A stretch of DNA of 64,000 nt from Brachypodium distachyon (lineage: Eukaryota > Streptophyta > Magnoliopsida > Poales > Poaceae): positions 69,514,355-69,578,354 of the forward strand of contig NC_016131.3 of assembly GCF_000005505.3 (NCBI RefSeq), read 5' to 3'. Below the pieces are notes generated by a model, which was given only the letters and a program-made list of their open reading frames with translations, made no database searches and was not told the origin of the DNA. How positions within the stretch are numbered: position 1 is the stretch's first letter; every line of letters starts with the position of its first letter. Below are positions 12,647 to 24,249 of this stretch, piece by piece. A program made the translations under genes and the position numbers.

Positions 12647-14691
12647 TACGAATCGTACCATCGACAGACTTTGCAACATCATGTTGCGGCTTTATTCGGC
12701 AGTTGCCTCGTCCGGTGGCGGATGGTGCACGGCCCCGATCCGAACGACAGCGCGTTACAAAACCACGGGAAAAAGCGGCAGCGTCTTTCGTGGGGGTGTG
12801 GACGCACGCAGCAGTAACTTGGAAAAGGAGTAGTATTCGTTTGACGGCGAATCGCTAACAAATTTCCAATTCGCCACGCGCGAGTAAACAGATTTATAAC
12901 CAGTGAAAGTACGCATACGAGCGACGCGCCGTCGACTTGAAGACGTATACGTACGGAATCAAATGATGAGCTACTAGCTAGCCCGTGCATGAATAGGCAA
13001 TTAATATAGGTTTCGATGCACACGAGACAACGTGCCTAACTTTGTCCTTCCGCCCATTGCTCATACTAATATTTTGTTTTCTTTAGCTCGAACGATCGTC
13101 AGTCATCACAGATCTGTACCCGTGCAAATAAAAGTTGGTTGCGAAGGTTTTCCATTCATTAATAGTGTTGACCATGCGGATTAACGGGATAAGGAACACA
13201 TGCACGTACGCATCACGCGCGCATGCACGTTCGCTTGCTTATGTAACAAGAGGACTCTCGTGTTCCTTGGAGCAGCCGAACACCTCTGCGTGCATGCATG
13301 CGTGGCGAATTCTCCATCGGCATGCGACTATTTTAGCAAGGGCGGGTACACCAGCATGCTGCCCAAAACGCTGCAAACTTGCCGAAACTTGGCGCCCGCC
13401 ATTCGGTACCCGCAGGACGTGTGTGGGACGTGTCGCAGAAAAGAGAGAAGAAAAGAGAAAAGGCACACTGTTCATACCGACTTTATGAGAGGTGGTAGCG
13501 ACAGATCGATCAGCCGCCGCAAGAAGTAAACTGCATAAGAAAGAAGAGACCGTAAGGAACCTGGTTCTCTCCTGCAGTATCGACGGCGGATATGTTAGCT
13601 AGCTAGTGTCATCCGTCCGCACGTAAGCAGGATCCGGTCAAGTAATCAAGCGAAGTTGTTTCACATGCATGCTGATCGCTCTCGATCGTTCGTTACTTCG
13701 TTGCTAGTCCTATCCACACCATATATACGGACGTGCAGATAACATATACTTTTATGCAATAAAAAGCGTGTACTGGACTACTGGTACACTTGGGAATGGA
13801 TATCTGGCAGCTGAGTACTACTTTGTTTTTGTTGTTGCGGAAAGGTACAGCTCAAGCGTGCACACATATATATATATATATGCATGCAGTTTTGACGTCA
13901 AGCCGCTTGGCTTTGCTAGGCGTGTTCGATACACATCCTTTTGGCGTCGTGCCTGCCGGCCGGACCCCGGAAGCCGACACAACCCATGCGCTCCCGACTC
14001 CGATCGATGGTAACTTGTGCGTCCCAAACTCTCAAGTTCCACTACCCAACCCCTGCCTAGCTACTACCTAGCCTTATTGGCACATCACGCACATTTCACA
14101 CCTGAAATTACACTGCCCCAGGTGCGACAGCGGCTAAGTAATCTCAATCGTTCTTTCCATGCGCGCATACTTGTCAAAAAGTCTAGTAGCAGAAACCTTT
14201 TTTTTTTGCACCAGCTAAACGTACGTACTATTGCGGCCATCTGCATCGGTGGAAAGCAAGTGCATGAGCACAGGAATTAATTTCACAGTGTTTTCGCCAC
14301 AAATCGATCGATCGATTCGGTCTCCAGTACGTAGTTCTTCTTCCCACGCACCCGGCCGGGGAGTGCGTGTGTCCATGTCGCCAAAAGATGGCACAGTAGT
14401 CTCTCGATCTGGTTACTAATCATCAGGGAGAAGTAATTAAGCATGTCAATTAATTAATTAAGCTCCCTTGGACGCTTGCTTAATTTGCTACTAATCACTG
14501 GCAGCAGATGCCCTGCTCCCCGTTTCATTTTCATTATCCAAAACTAGGCAGGGAAAGCTAGCACACCCTGATCATTAATACTACAAGATGACAATTAACA
14601 GTGTTGACAGTACACACGTCGCTTTCCCGCGGCTCCACACCGAGAATTATTAAGCCCTCAACTCCTATCTACTCGCCTCGCCTTTCCCCCT

Positions 14692-14699
14692 CTATAAAT
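14692..14699 (+). promoter_or_regulatory. TATA box of the HD-Zip gene
   Basis: CTATAAAT follows a CT-rich stretch about 190 bp before the start codon. This leaves a 5' UTR of roughly 160 bases if transcription starts about 30 bases downstream. It is the best TATA match in the upstream 300 bases. Confidence 0.65.
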
Positions 14700-14889
14700 T
14701 CTCCCGGCCAAGCTCCGAGCTTGCTCTCAGATCGACTCGGACACACACGGGTCACTGCTGCCATCTAGCTAGCGTCTCTCTCAAAATATCCAAGCTGCAA
14801 AGCCCAAAGCATCGATCAGAGCCGGCCGGTCGAATATTTAAGCGTTAGTAGTATTCTTGTGAGTTTTGCTGTTAGCTTTACTTGAAAAG

Positions 14890-15880
14890 ATGAGCCCCGA
14901 GGAGGAAGAGACGCTCCTGTTCCCTTCGTCGTTCGTCTTCCCGGAGAGCTTCCCGGCACAGGCCGACACACCCGCCTCCGGTAAGCTCTCGTGTCCATCT
15001 CCTAATAATTAACCAATTCAGTATATTCGTAGGCGCAAGCTTAAGCAAAGAGCTAACCGCAATGTGTTGTCGTTTGATGAAGGCGGGGAGCAGAAGAAGG
15101 CCGGGCGTCAGCGGCGGAGGCGTAAGGCGAGGCTGTCGGCTGCGGCGGGAGACGGCGCAGCAGGGGATGACGCGGCGAAGAAGCGGCGTCTGAGCGACGA
15201 GCAGGCGCAGTTCCTGGAGCTGAGCTTCATGAAGGATAGCAAGCTGGAGACCACGCGCAAGCTGCAGCTGGCGGCGGAGCTGGGCCTGGACACCAAGCAG
15301 GTGGCCGTGTGGTTCCAGAACCGTCGCGCCCGCCACAAGTGCAAGCGCATGGAGGTGGAGTACAACAAGCTCCGCGCCGCCCACGACGCCGTCGTTGTCC
15401 ACAACTGCCACCTCGAGGCCGAGGTACAGTACCGAGTACTCTCCAGCTAGCTCTCTCTCCAGTGCACTTCACTTCACAGACATAGCTAGCTTTCTCGTAC
15501 TCACCATGTAGTAGTTGTAAGGATTTTTTTTTGGCGGTTAGCTAGCCAGTTGTTGATTGCCTTTCTAACATGTGCACATGCCAAATCTGCAGCTGCTGAG
15601 GCTGAAGGCGAGGTTGGCGGAGGCGGATGAGGAGAAGAAGCTCATGGCGGCCTCGGCGGCGGCGACAAACGGATGCGGCGGCGGGGGAGGAGGAGGAGGA
15701 AGCAGCAGCCCCAGCTCGTCGTCGTTCTCGACGGTGACGCAGCTGATGGGGCAGTTCGGGATGGAGGAGGCGGCTGATCAGGCCGATCTCACATACATGA
15801 GCGAGTACGACTACAACAGCTACATGATGGACTTGGCCGGCAGCAGCTACCTCGGAGGAGTGTACGATCAGTTCAGCTGA
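14890..15880 (+). CDS. HD-Zip class I homeobox transcription factor, HOX12-like
   Basis: Three exons, 14890-14980, 15083-15423 and 15593-15880, give 239 residues. The acidic N-terminus MSPEEEETLLFPSSFVFPES leads to a basic stretch (AGRQRRRRKAR). The homeodomain spans about residues 60-115 with KKRRLSDEQAQFLELSF, LQLAAELGLDTKQVAVWFQN and RRARHKCKR (helix 3 WFQNRRARHK). A leucine zipper follows directly (MEVEYNKLRAAHDAVVVHNC, HLEAELLRLKARLAEADEEK). The Gly-run and Ser tract (GGGGGGGGSSS, SSSSFSTVTQ) and the end LTYMSEYDYNSYM...GGVYDQFS match rice HOX12 as I remember it, rather than the Vrs1/HOX14 branch. HD-Zip I proteins bind CAATNATTG as dimers, and rice HOX12 is reported to regulate panicle exsertion. 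Exon 2 ends inside the zipper, the usual position in this clade. Confidence 0.92.
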
Positions 15881-18062
15881 TTAGAATTTGGATGTACATC
15901 TGGAGGGATGATGAACAGACAGACCGGTGCTAGTTAATTTACTATGGTGTTAATTAATTAATCAACGGGAATTGCAGGTGCAGTGCGTATGTAGCAGTAG
16001 TAAGTAGCAAGTGATCTCAGAAGTAGTAGCACTATTGAATTAGCAGTATCATTGCGAATCGATCGACGCCCAAACGAGGAAAATCTATCTGCTAAGCCAT
16101 GTACATTAGTAATTGGAGATCTTTGTAAGTAGTACTATTATGTTATGGAATTTGTGATGGTTCGAACCAACTTGATGTGGTCTCACAAGGCGTATATATA
16201 TATGCACGTGTTTCTAGTTTGCTGCCAGCTTCTTAAATCCGTCATTGTTGCCAATTCGTTCCTGATCTTCGGATTGGATCGTTTGGAGGATCGGCCTTGG
16301 CCCAGCTGACTGACTGGGCTTTAACTCAGTTCTGGGCTTTATCACACGACACCATAAAAAAAACACCACCTGATGTTCCATTCGTGCTTGAGCTGTTTTG
16401 TTTCATCGTCAGTTGCTCCCTACCTGACTTTCCCTCGAAAAGTAAGCAGGAGTATTTCATCATCTAAAAAAGGTACAGTATGTAGAAGTATATATCAGTT
16501 GTTCTCAACTTTCCGTAAAGGAAAAAAATAATTCAGCTGCTCATCTGTACTGGCACGCGACAGTAGATACCCTGGCGTTGAGCAGCACAGCAAAGACAGA
16601 GAGACCAGCCAGCCACACAGGAGTTAGTGCACATACAGCGGTGCAAGTGTACGACTCCTCTAACTCTTAAGTAGGCGGCATAATAGCATCCTACGAGTAG
16701 ACGCGCGATGTGTCGCCCGGAGGAAAAAAACCGCGGGCGTTATCCACAGCTAATGATTGCGGCAGCGAACCCCGTCGTCATCTTAATTCTTAAAGCCGTC
16801 CTCCCGCGGCGATAAGCTGCAAAGATGACCCCGATCGGTCCATCAAAAGCTTACTGGAGTCGTACCACGTAGTACTGCTGCCAGTGTGCGTTCGACGGGG
16901 ACGTTCCTCCTTCGGGTTCCCGTCGCACGCACACTCGCACAGCAAAGACGAGGAACGCGAGTGAAAACAAAACAAAACGAGAGCGAGAGCGAGTGGCAGC
17001 CGGAGCCATCGGCATCGTTGTGTTGTTCTTCCATTCCTTCGTTTTTTCTTTCCTTGAGGGCGCAAACGCCAAGGGAGTCAAAACCGTCGCGGTCCCGGGC
17101 TTTATGGCGCGTCACGAATCACGCCCACGCCGCCCCCTGCACTGCCGATGCCGATGCCGATGCCGCGGCTCGCTGGCTGGCTGGGCTTTGTGGGCGGGGG
17201 GGGCACTAGAGAACAGAACACCGAGGGGGAAGCCACGGTAGGGGGAGGCGGGGCCCTTTTGCTTTGTGTTGCTTTGCTTTGCTTAGTCGTGGAGGCATAG
17301 TAGGAGGAGCATTCTTATCCAGGATGCGGGGTGCCTCCCCCCTGGAGGAGCTGTTCGTACGACGAGATTGGAACACAGGACATCACGCAGCTTTCAGCGC
17401 CCGCAACCGTCACACTCCCTGGGTGGCCCCGGCGCGGCAGAATAATGCGCCTTGTTACTTGTACTACCCAGTTACTTGCATGGTTGTTGAGTGAGATGCC
17501 GGATACAGAATCACAGATCTACCTCTACTGCTGAGCTCAGCACCGGCATAGCCGCATGTGTTTTCTGTAGCTTACTGCTGATCTTCAGAAATCACATGTA
17601 CTGAGTAGTTTACAGCAATGGCCATAGCTGCAAGAGGAAGTGCAGCTGGTTGGTTTTTACTGCTGAACTGAAGTGAACTGAGCGCTGAGCTGTCGTTTGA
17701 CCGTTGAATGCAGACGACAGATGATAAAACACAGCATGGACATGATGCAGGAGGAAGATGTCAGGCATGATTGGCTATAGGTGCTTGAACAGCTGAAAGA
17801 ATAGATGATTAATATACAAATCCGTTCTGGCCGGTCTAACACCACATTACAGGAGTGGGCACAACTGAGCTGAATTCATACACCCAAATGAGATCTTTTG
17901 GGATGTGTTCCACAGGGATTACATGATACAAACAAACATCGAGCAGCAGCATCAGGCTGATACCGAGCAGAAAAACAACTAGCAGCTTGCTACAGCACTC
18001 TAGTGCCCCTTTAGATGCGCCGCTGCCCAGATTAGCCAACTTGGTATCAAAAGTTACAGGGG
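15881..18062. other. 3' flank of HD-Zip gene and spacer to the deSI-like gene
   Basis: Begins with the HD-Zip 3' UTR. It holds a GC-rich stretch (about 16880-17250) with a GCCGAT tract at 17143-17165 and short open frames on both strands that resemble no family. 17836-18039 (minus) is open and encodes a hydrophobic segment (LLVVFLLGISLMLLLDVCLY) just beyond the deSI stop codon, probably 3' UTR of that gene. Confidence 0.5.
17143..17165. repeat. GCCGAT tandem repeat
   Basis: Nearly four copies of GCCGAT (TGCCGATGCCGATGCCGATG and on). It is the same hexamer as at 10281-10315. Confidence 0.75.
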
Positions 18063-20442
18063 CTACCTATTCTTCAGTGATGTGGTGCTGGATTTCCTTG
18101 ATGAACAGCTCGGAAGGCGCTCTTTCACAGGTGATGGCGGGAATGGGGAAGAAGGGGGAAGCTGTCTCTGACTGGAAATGGAGGAGAAACAGCTCAATGG
18201 ATTCCTCAGACGCCTTTTCTCAGAATCCTCAGGTTGACTGTTTGGATCATGGCCGACCGGGGAGATCTTGAGTGACTCCGGGAGGAGGCAGTTGCAAATG
18301 GCACCTGTAGACAAAGAAGAGAAATGTGTTCCCAGTTCATAACAAGAACTACAAGGGAACACCAAAATGCTATGGCAAGCAGGAAAGTACATATACAAGA
18401 ATCTTAGTTCTTTTAAGACTATTTGAATCATTGTTCTGAATGCAATGCCTGTTTAACACGCATCACAAAAGTTTAGTGCTACTCGTGGCTGAAGCTAGAC
18501 TTCTCAAATCTTTAGTAAAAAGAAAATCAGCTGCCAGAAATTCAGGTGTCATGTGCACTGCAAGGTCTCGGGTTCCATTGCCGTGACTTGTGAGGACTAG
18601 AGAATTGCACTAGCAGATGATGTGATTGCAAAAGTACAACTTTACAGGACATATTGGTAACTACATTTCTAGAAACTAAAGTGGAGATGGAATTTAGTGA
18701 TCAGGAATGATGGCGGTAACTATCAGAGTGCTCAATGCATTCTGACTATGCACATTATGCTGCACTCATCATTATCAGAAATGCCTTTGCTTTATGTAAC
18801 CGTTGAACAACTAATAATAAGCACTAGTATACTTGCATAAAGGCACAGTACCTATTCTGGCGAGCCGATTCACCCATTTCGGAATTTTGTTGCCAGTCAA
18901 TTTGTAACACATATCCTTGCAGAAGTGGTTGCAGTTCTTCATGATAAGATGGTAAGTATCTCCATTGTAGTTTACTGACTGTAGCTCCATGAACTGCCTA
19001 ACTTGGATGGGATCTAAGCACGTTGTACCAAGACATATTGACTTCCTGAATCTGAAACCAGGGCATTGACGAGGCTCTACCTCAAATACCCCGCTTGTGG
19101 GATAATCATGTGCCCCGAATGCATATTCGACGCCATGCACTGCACACAGAAAAGAAAAGAAAAATCAGAATACAATGTTATTCATATGAAATCTTATTGG
19201 AAAAGATAAACCTGTCCAATTTAATTTGCACGAGCACAGGAAAACTAGAGAGGCAAGATTTTCTTTGCTTTTTTTTCACTCAAATACACGTTCCACTTAA
19301 CTCTTGTTGCACCTTTTCCCACAAAGATGTGATTGGGGGAGTAAGCTGAAGATATACACCATAATAGCAAGTCTCAAAAACACTGGACTCATATCCAGAA
19401 AGATCCTTTAACTTCATTTCTACGAGACAACACCCATCTATATCTCCAAAAGGATTTGTTTATTCACCTTTCTAAACCATCCAATTTGGATGGAAAGACT
19501 TTGTTTTGCACATAAGTGTAAGCCATTATAAATTGGTTGTACCAACAGGAAGAGCGATAACAAGATTTTTTTTCCGGTGTGAAGAGAAATAATAAGATTG
19601 TTTTCACCATTTTATAAATTTGCAGTAGTAGGGCAGAAATAGGTTTCCATCGTATGTTGAATGTACAAAATTAATAATCAGACCTACGTGAATGTACCAA
19701 ATTTACGCTAATCACAGCATTGGCAGCACACACGAGTAAATGATCTAACTTATATATGCTATGACAAAAGTTATACTAGCCGAATGCCCATAGATCTAAA
19801 TGCTGAATTACTAAGCTACTGACCAGAGAGACGCCTGAAGACACATTACGACCAAGAATCCTGATGGCCAGAAGAAGCAATTATTACCTAGAAAGTAGAA
19901 AACCCCACTACGCCGATGGTTCATTCAGTTAGGGGGAAATTTTGTTTTCCTAACGCAAACTCGAGTAAGCAACAACTTGATTGGAGAAAGTAAGCTGTGG
20001 CTTATTGATGATTTACAGTTAGCTGTGATGAGCCAGATAACTTGGAATGATATGAGCAGCTCAGGTGAAATAAGTTCTTACTAGGCAGCAATATTGCATC
20101 AGTACAGCTATATGGAATTAAAAACTAATAGTTCTAAGACCAAACAGAACTGAAGATAGCTCATGAAGTGAACCACCATGCAGATGATACGTTAATTTAA
20201 AAAAGATGTGTATGACAGAGAAAAGAACCTTCAATTCCTGAGTGAAATATACCAAGGCCTGCCCAATATATATAGCCATTCATGGGTGTCAAATCATACA
20301 CATTAAGATAAACCGGAGTATCATTTGGTGATTGACCGGACGCCTGAACCTTGGGAAACAGAAAGAAGCGCATGGCGGATTTCCTACTCAACTGTAGAGG
20401 CACAAGGGACTTCCATCCAGGGCGTTTTGTCCTTAATTTCAT
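18063..20442 (-). CDS. deSI-like PPPDE-fold cysteine peptidase
   Basis: Minus-strand coding exons 20442-20229, 19139-18852 and 18304-18063 give 247 residues. The PPPDE domain starts at about residue 43: VYLNVYDLTPMNGYIYWAGL, then GIFHSGIEVHGVEYAFGAHD with the catalytic His, FRFRKSICLGTT, and YHLIMKNCNHFCKDMCYKLT with the catalytic Cys, ending KIPKWVNRLARIGAICNCLL. Members are Cys-His isopeptidases that remove SUMO or ubiquitin from substrates; plant members have not been assigned a single substrate. The C-terminal 80 residues are Ser/Pro-rich and probably disordered. The start ATG lies four bases into its exon, directly after a good acceptor (TTATTTGCAG), so the 5' UTR must be spliced from exon(s) further upstream, probably near 21641-21740. 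An ATG 72 bases later would also preserve the domain. Confidence 0.85.
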
Positions 20443-20764
20443 TTTCCTGCAAATAATCAAGTGAGATGTCAATATATGAAGGATCATTATACAAATAATA
20501 ATACGAGACAAGGAAACCTAAGAAAGATGAAATAGCAAAGGATTCATTTTCAAGGACTTGTAATATAAATGCAGGAAACTGGAAATTTGGTATATTGTAC
20601 TACTTGAACCACCCAATTTCCAAAATATGGAATTTGCTCAGCATGCTCTCTACAAGTCCAAGTTGGCTTCTTAACTACAACAAGCGCATTAGATTTAGCT
20701 GCATTCTCCCTGGGATACTTGAAAGTGGAAAGGGTTCTTCATTTCCTCAGTATGTTCCCATATA

Positions 20765-20877
20765 CTCCCTCCGATCCTAAATTGTTGTCGAAATATTACA
20801 TCTATCTAGACGCTTTTTAAGAATAGATACATCCATATTTTGGCAAATTTGAGTCAAGAATTTAGGATCAGAGGGAG
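20765..20877. mobile_element. Stowaway MITE in the deSI-like 5' intron
   Basis: The TA-flanked element begins CTCCCTCCGATCCTAAATTG and ends with the inverted AATTTAGGATCAGAGGGAG. TA lies at 20763-20764 and 20878-20879. The interior words TGTCGAAATATTACATC and CTAGACGCTTTTTAAGAATA place it in the same family as 34258-34370. Confidence 0.88.
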
Positions 20878-21602
20878 TAACAAGCTGAGTAGCTCACTCT
20901 TTGGCCCTTCGGCATGTACTACTTTGATATCCGTAATCTTCAGTTTGAAGGGACAATGGATAGTAAAGTAATACTCCTACGACTAGGAAGGTAAAACTGC
21001 AGTTGTGATTCCAATATCACAACAATGCAACTGAGTCTTACTGAGAATCTCAGAGAAATGCAAGAGCTACTTCGGTTTGAACTTCCTCAGGCTGCTACCC
21101 TTACAAGCTCAGCATTGTAACTGAGTCAAAGCACCCATGCTCTTAAGACGCTCTAGTTTGAAGTGTGAGACTATATGAGAGAACCAACAGAAGCTCTACC
21201 CTTTATCAAAGATCGATTCCTCTATGTTTTGTTAGTGACAATGCCGCATGATTTTCAATCCACCTGAAACAGTTACTTCTGAACAGACACGTGAAAGACG
21301 GAAAAGAAACAAGATCACTCTTTTTCAACAATGCACCAACCAGGTCGGTACCAACTCGGCTTTCATGTACCGTTCCCCTCCATTACTGGGAAGTAGGAAC
21401 TCGGGCTTTCAGGGACAGTGCCGTAATACACCACCCAAACTCCAACAACTGCGTTGGTACAAGTGAACAAGCTGGACTGCCGCCGCGAAAGCAACGTCTG
21501 GTACTACCAAACTGAACTGAAGCTACGAAAGAAATTCAACGGTTATACTCGTTCCAACTGAGGGGAAACGGACGATGTTGACATGAATCAGCCGTAATTT
21601 CA

Positions 21603-21617
21603 CCCCCCCCCCCCCCC
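21603..21617. repeat. Poly-C run
   Basis: Fifteen consecutive C residues (G on the minus strand), just inside the first intron or 5' UTR of the deSI-like gene. Confidence 0.85.
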
Positions 21618-21740
21618 TCCAGCGCCCTGCTAGCTTTTACCGAACCAAGAACCGAGCAACCCAAGAAGCGAAGAGAGCCCAAGAAACCCAAGAAAGAAAC
21701 GGAGCTACAGATCCGAGAGCCAAGATCTCGCCGCATTTGG

Positions 21741-23596
21741 AGGAGTCAAGAAAGCTGCTGCTTACTGCGGGAAGGGAGGCCTGGCGAAGAACGACGGTGA
21801 CGGCTAGGAAGACGAGGGAGGCCAATGGCGAGGCCGAGGCCGAGGCCGAGACCGCCGCGGCCCGCGCGGCGTGGAGGTGGAGCCGGGGAGAAGGGGAAGG
21901 AATCCGAGGAGGAGGAATTCCTGGAGGCGCAGTCGGGTGGTGGTGGAGTGGTGCTGGTTGGTTTCGGGGAGGGGGTCTCGTGATGGCTGGGGAAAGGCTC
22001 CTCCCGAGAGGAACAGGGGCCCCGCCCGTTGGGGGCGTCTATGTAATTTATCGCCTTGTCTGCTTCGTTTTCTATTTTGTTTTTCTCGCTTTTTTTTTGA
22101 AAGCTCTGCCTTTCATTCGTACGTCGGTTAATTAATTGGAGCGTGATAGAAAGGACAGACAGGCAGTCTCCATGGAGAGCTGCGCTCGGGCGGGTTTTAG
22201 GGAGTGAAGGGTAGAAAAAATAATCTCTCTTTTGAACTAGTAGCACTACAATTTTAAATCAGCGTAAGCTTTTCTTTTTTAGGAAAACAGTAAAAAATTG
22301 GACTGCATATATTTACATTTTTAGTTTTATAAATGTACAAGGTAAATGGGGATTTGTTAAGTGTTTTGCTTCCAAATACATTTCTCTTATATCACCAAAA
22401 GTGGTTATTTCGGATATCGACGGTCTTCAGAAGATAACTTTGACTAGTTTGTGTGAAACATTGTACTTGGTGAAACTTATTGAAATGACGTATCATTGAA
22501 GTGCCTTTTGGACAAATATTATGTGTATGCCTTTCAAGCATATAATAAAATGTTTTAAAAAATATCGATAGTCAACGTTTAAAACATTTGGTTTTAGTGC
22601 GTTTTCTTTATATGAAATCGGGAGCATGACTCCTTGATTAAAAAAAAAGTTTGATTTTATATATGCCAGCTAACAAAGAACCAAAGGGACTATTTTTTTT
22701 TAAGAACTTGTTTGAACTATTGAACTAAATACGGATCTCACATGGTAAGTACTGTTCATCCAAACACGCTCTTGTGATCTGCAAGACATTGACACTGACA
22801 GAGAGATGCTCTCAAGAGCCCTACCTAAAGTATGTTTCCACGATGAAAATTCTATGGAAGTTTCGGAGGATTCGGAATGATTGCTCAAGTTCTCATGAGT
22901 CATTAAACTCTTGCATTGCGCTCCTGATGTATTTTCAGTTGGTTACTTTTTGTCCAGCTCGGAGGTCTTAAAAGAAAAAGAAAGGCATTGCTTACAAAAG
23001 CGCTTAGATGTCCCAGTTATTGGTTCTCGGCCAAATCCATTAGCTTTTGTTGACGTCCACACACACATGCCTTACTGGATATACAGATTTTGTTTGTATT
23101 CTATAATCAACTCAATTAGTTGTAACAGCAAGGAAAAAAAAGACGTACTAATCTTAAAAGCGAACTCAATGTCTAAGACCGCGAGCGACGGTCAAGTTTA
23201 ATTTTCCCGTAATGCAAATTTGGACGGCCTCTGTGCAAAAAAAAAAGAAAAAAGAAAATATACTATCTGCATACACAGATTGCATTGGAACCGTCTGGCA
23301 CCTTTGGCTAATTAGTGCCACGTGAAACCTAATTATTGCAACATGGATCTCAATCTCATGAATAATTTGAGTTATCATCAATACGAGTATACATACATCT
23401 ATCCTAATTGTTTCTATCCAAAAGGTTGTCATTGAATACGTTTTGTGTGTGAGAGAACGTGATTTATATTAAGTTCCGTGTTAAGGGCGTGACGATGCGG
23501 TGATGGCACCCTTTTCTTATCAATGCTTGATTTGGAAGCGAGAGAAATAAAAAAATACTAAGCCTTTTTTAACTAAGAGATGATTTTTTCACAATA
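21741..23596. other. Upstream region of the deSI-like gene and anonymous DNA
   Basis: 21741-22030 is GC-rich and is the likely promoter and first-exon region of the minus-strand deSI-like gene. Open frames here on both strands are composition artefacts with no domain. 22130-23596 is AT-rich and I recognise nothing in it. Confidence 0.5.
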
Positions 23597-23624
23597 GTGA
23601 TAAGACAAATTCTCATTATACTAC

Positions 23625-23971
23625 ATTTCACATACTGGTGGGCATCATTGCCCATCAATGGTAAGTCTAGGAAAGAGGCGGCTACGGTGGCGAGGTTGGT
23701 ATGTTGGTCTCTTTGGAAGCACCGGAACAAAATCGTCTTCAATAAGGCTCAGCCTAGCGTAAGTCGAGCGGTTGCTGAATTGGCAGTCGAAGGTAGGGCT
23801 TGGAGACCAGCTGTTTTGCTAGGGGATTCCTTGTTTAGTAGACTACCTGTTGATGTTGTCGAGTGGAGAGACACGGGTTAATCTCGTTGTAAACTCGGCC
23901 TTGGGCCTGCGTCGCAGCCTTCTTCTTTAATGGATGATACGGCTGCTTGGGTGTATTCTAGAAAAAAAAAC
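23625..23971 (+). mobile_element. 5'-truncated LINE, 3' end
   Basis: The frame at 23597-23881 reads WWASLPINGKSRKEAATVAR, then LVCWSLWKHRNKIVFNKAQP, typical of the C-terminal end of plant LINE reverse-transcriptase polyproteins (the W-KHRN-VF pattern). After its stop comes a 3' UTR-like stretch (CTCGGCCTTGGGCCTGCGTC) ending in an A-run at 23962-23970. Only the last few hundred bases of the element are present, as expected from incomplete reverse transcription. The 5' limit is approximate. Confidence 0.7.
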
Positions 23972-23997
23972 TAGGTTTCACTTTTTATTAGCATCTA

Positions 23998-24102
23998 CTC
24001 CCTCCGTCTCATATTAAGTGACTCAAATTTGCCCAAATATAAATGCATATATGTCTAAAAAGTGTCTAGATACATGTAATAGATAATATGAATCTAAGGA
24101 AG
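23998..24102. mobile_element. Decayed Stowaway MITE
   Basis: It starts CTCCCTCCGTCTCATATTAA after TA and ends near AATATGAATCTAAGGAAG before TA at 24103-24104. The interior shares TGTCTAGATACATGTAATA with other elements here. It lies just downstream of the LINE A-run. Confidence 0.65.
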
Positions 24103-24167
24103 TATTTAATTAATTTTATTCATCTAACATCGTAAGATATGGCACTAAGAGATAACATATTGTCTTA

Positions 24168-24249
24168 CTCCCTCCGATTCATAATAAGTGTCTCGTATTG
24201 AGTACAAAGTTGTACTAAGTATGAGACACTTATTATGGAACGGAGGGAG
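24168..24249. mobile_element. Stowaway MITE
   Basis: A clean hairpin: CTCCCTCCGATTCATAATAA then GTGTCTCGTATT, complemented by the right arm AGTATGAGACACTTATTATG ending GAACGGAGGGAG. Left TA lies at 24166-24167, and the right flank has mutated to TG. Confidence 0.85.

Larger units (their letters stand above)
9166..14690. other. Long 5' intergenic region of the HD-Zip gene
   Basis: About 5.5 kb with no recognisable protein gene. It includes a GC-rich island (about 10200-10660) with open frames on both strands that look like composition artefacts, a GCCGAT tandem tract, one complete Stowaway MITE (12568-12646), a 14-G run and a 23-bp direct repeat (12021-12043 and 12513-12535). Many CTAGCTAG and GATCGATC words occur, common in grass upstream DNA. 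It may hold long-range control elements for the HD-Zip gene; nothing in the sequence proves this. Confidence 0.5.
20447..21640 (-). other. Probable 5' UTR intron of the deSI-like gene
   Basis: On the minus strand a candidate 5' UTR exon ends GGTTCG with a GTAAAAGC donor at about 21640, and the matching acceptor is at 20448-20447. The interval holds a complete Stowaway MITE (20765-20877) and the poly-C run at 21603-21617. No other coding sequence is visible. Confidence 0.45.

Noticed and set aside
14878..15411. 177-codon minus-strand frame
   Set aside because: Antisense to the homeodomain exons; no independent support.
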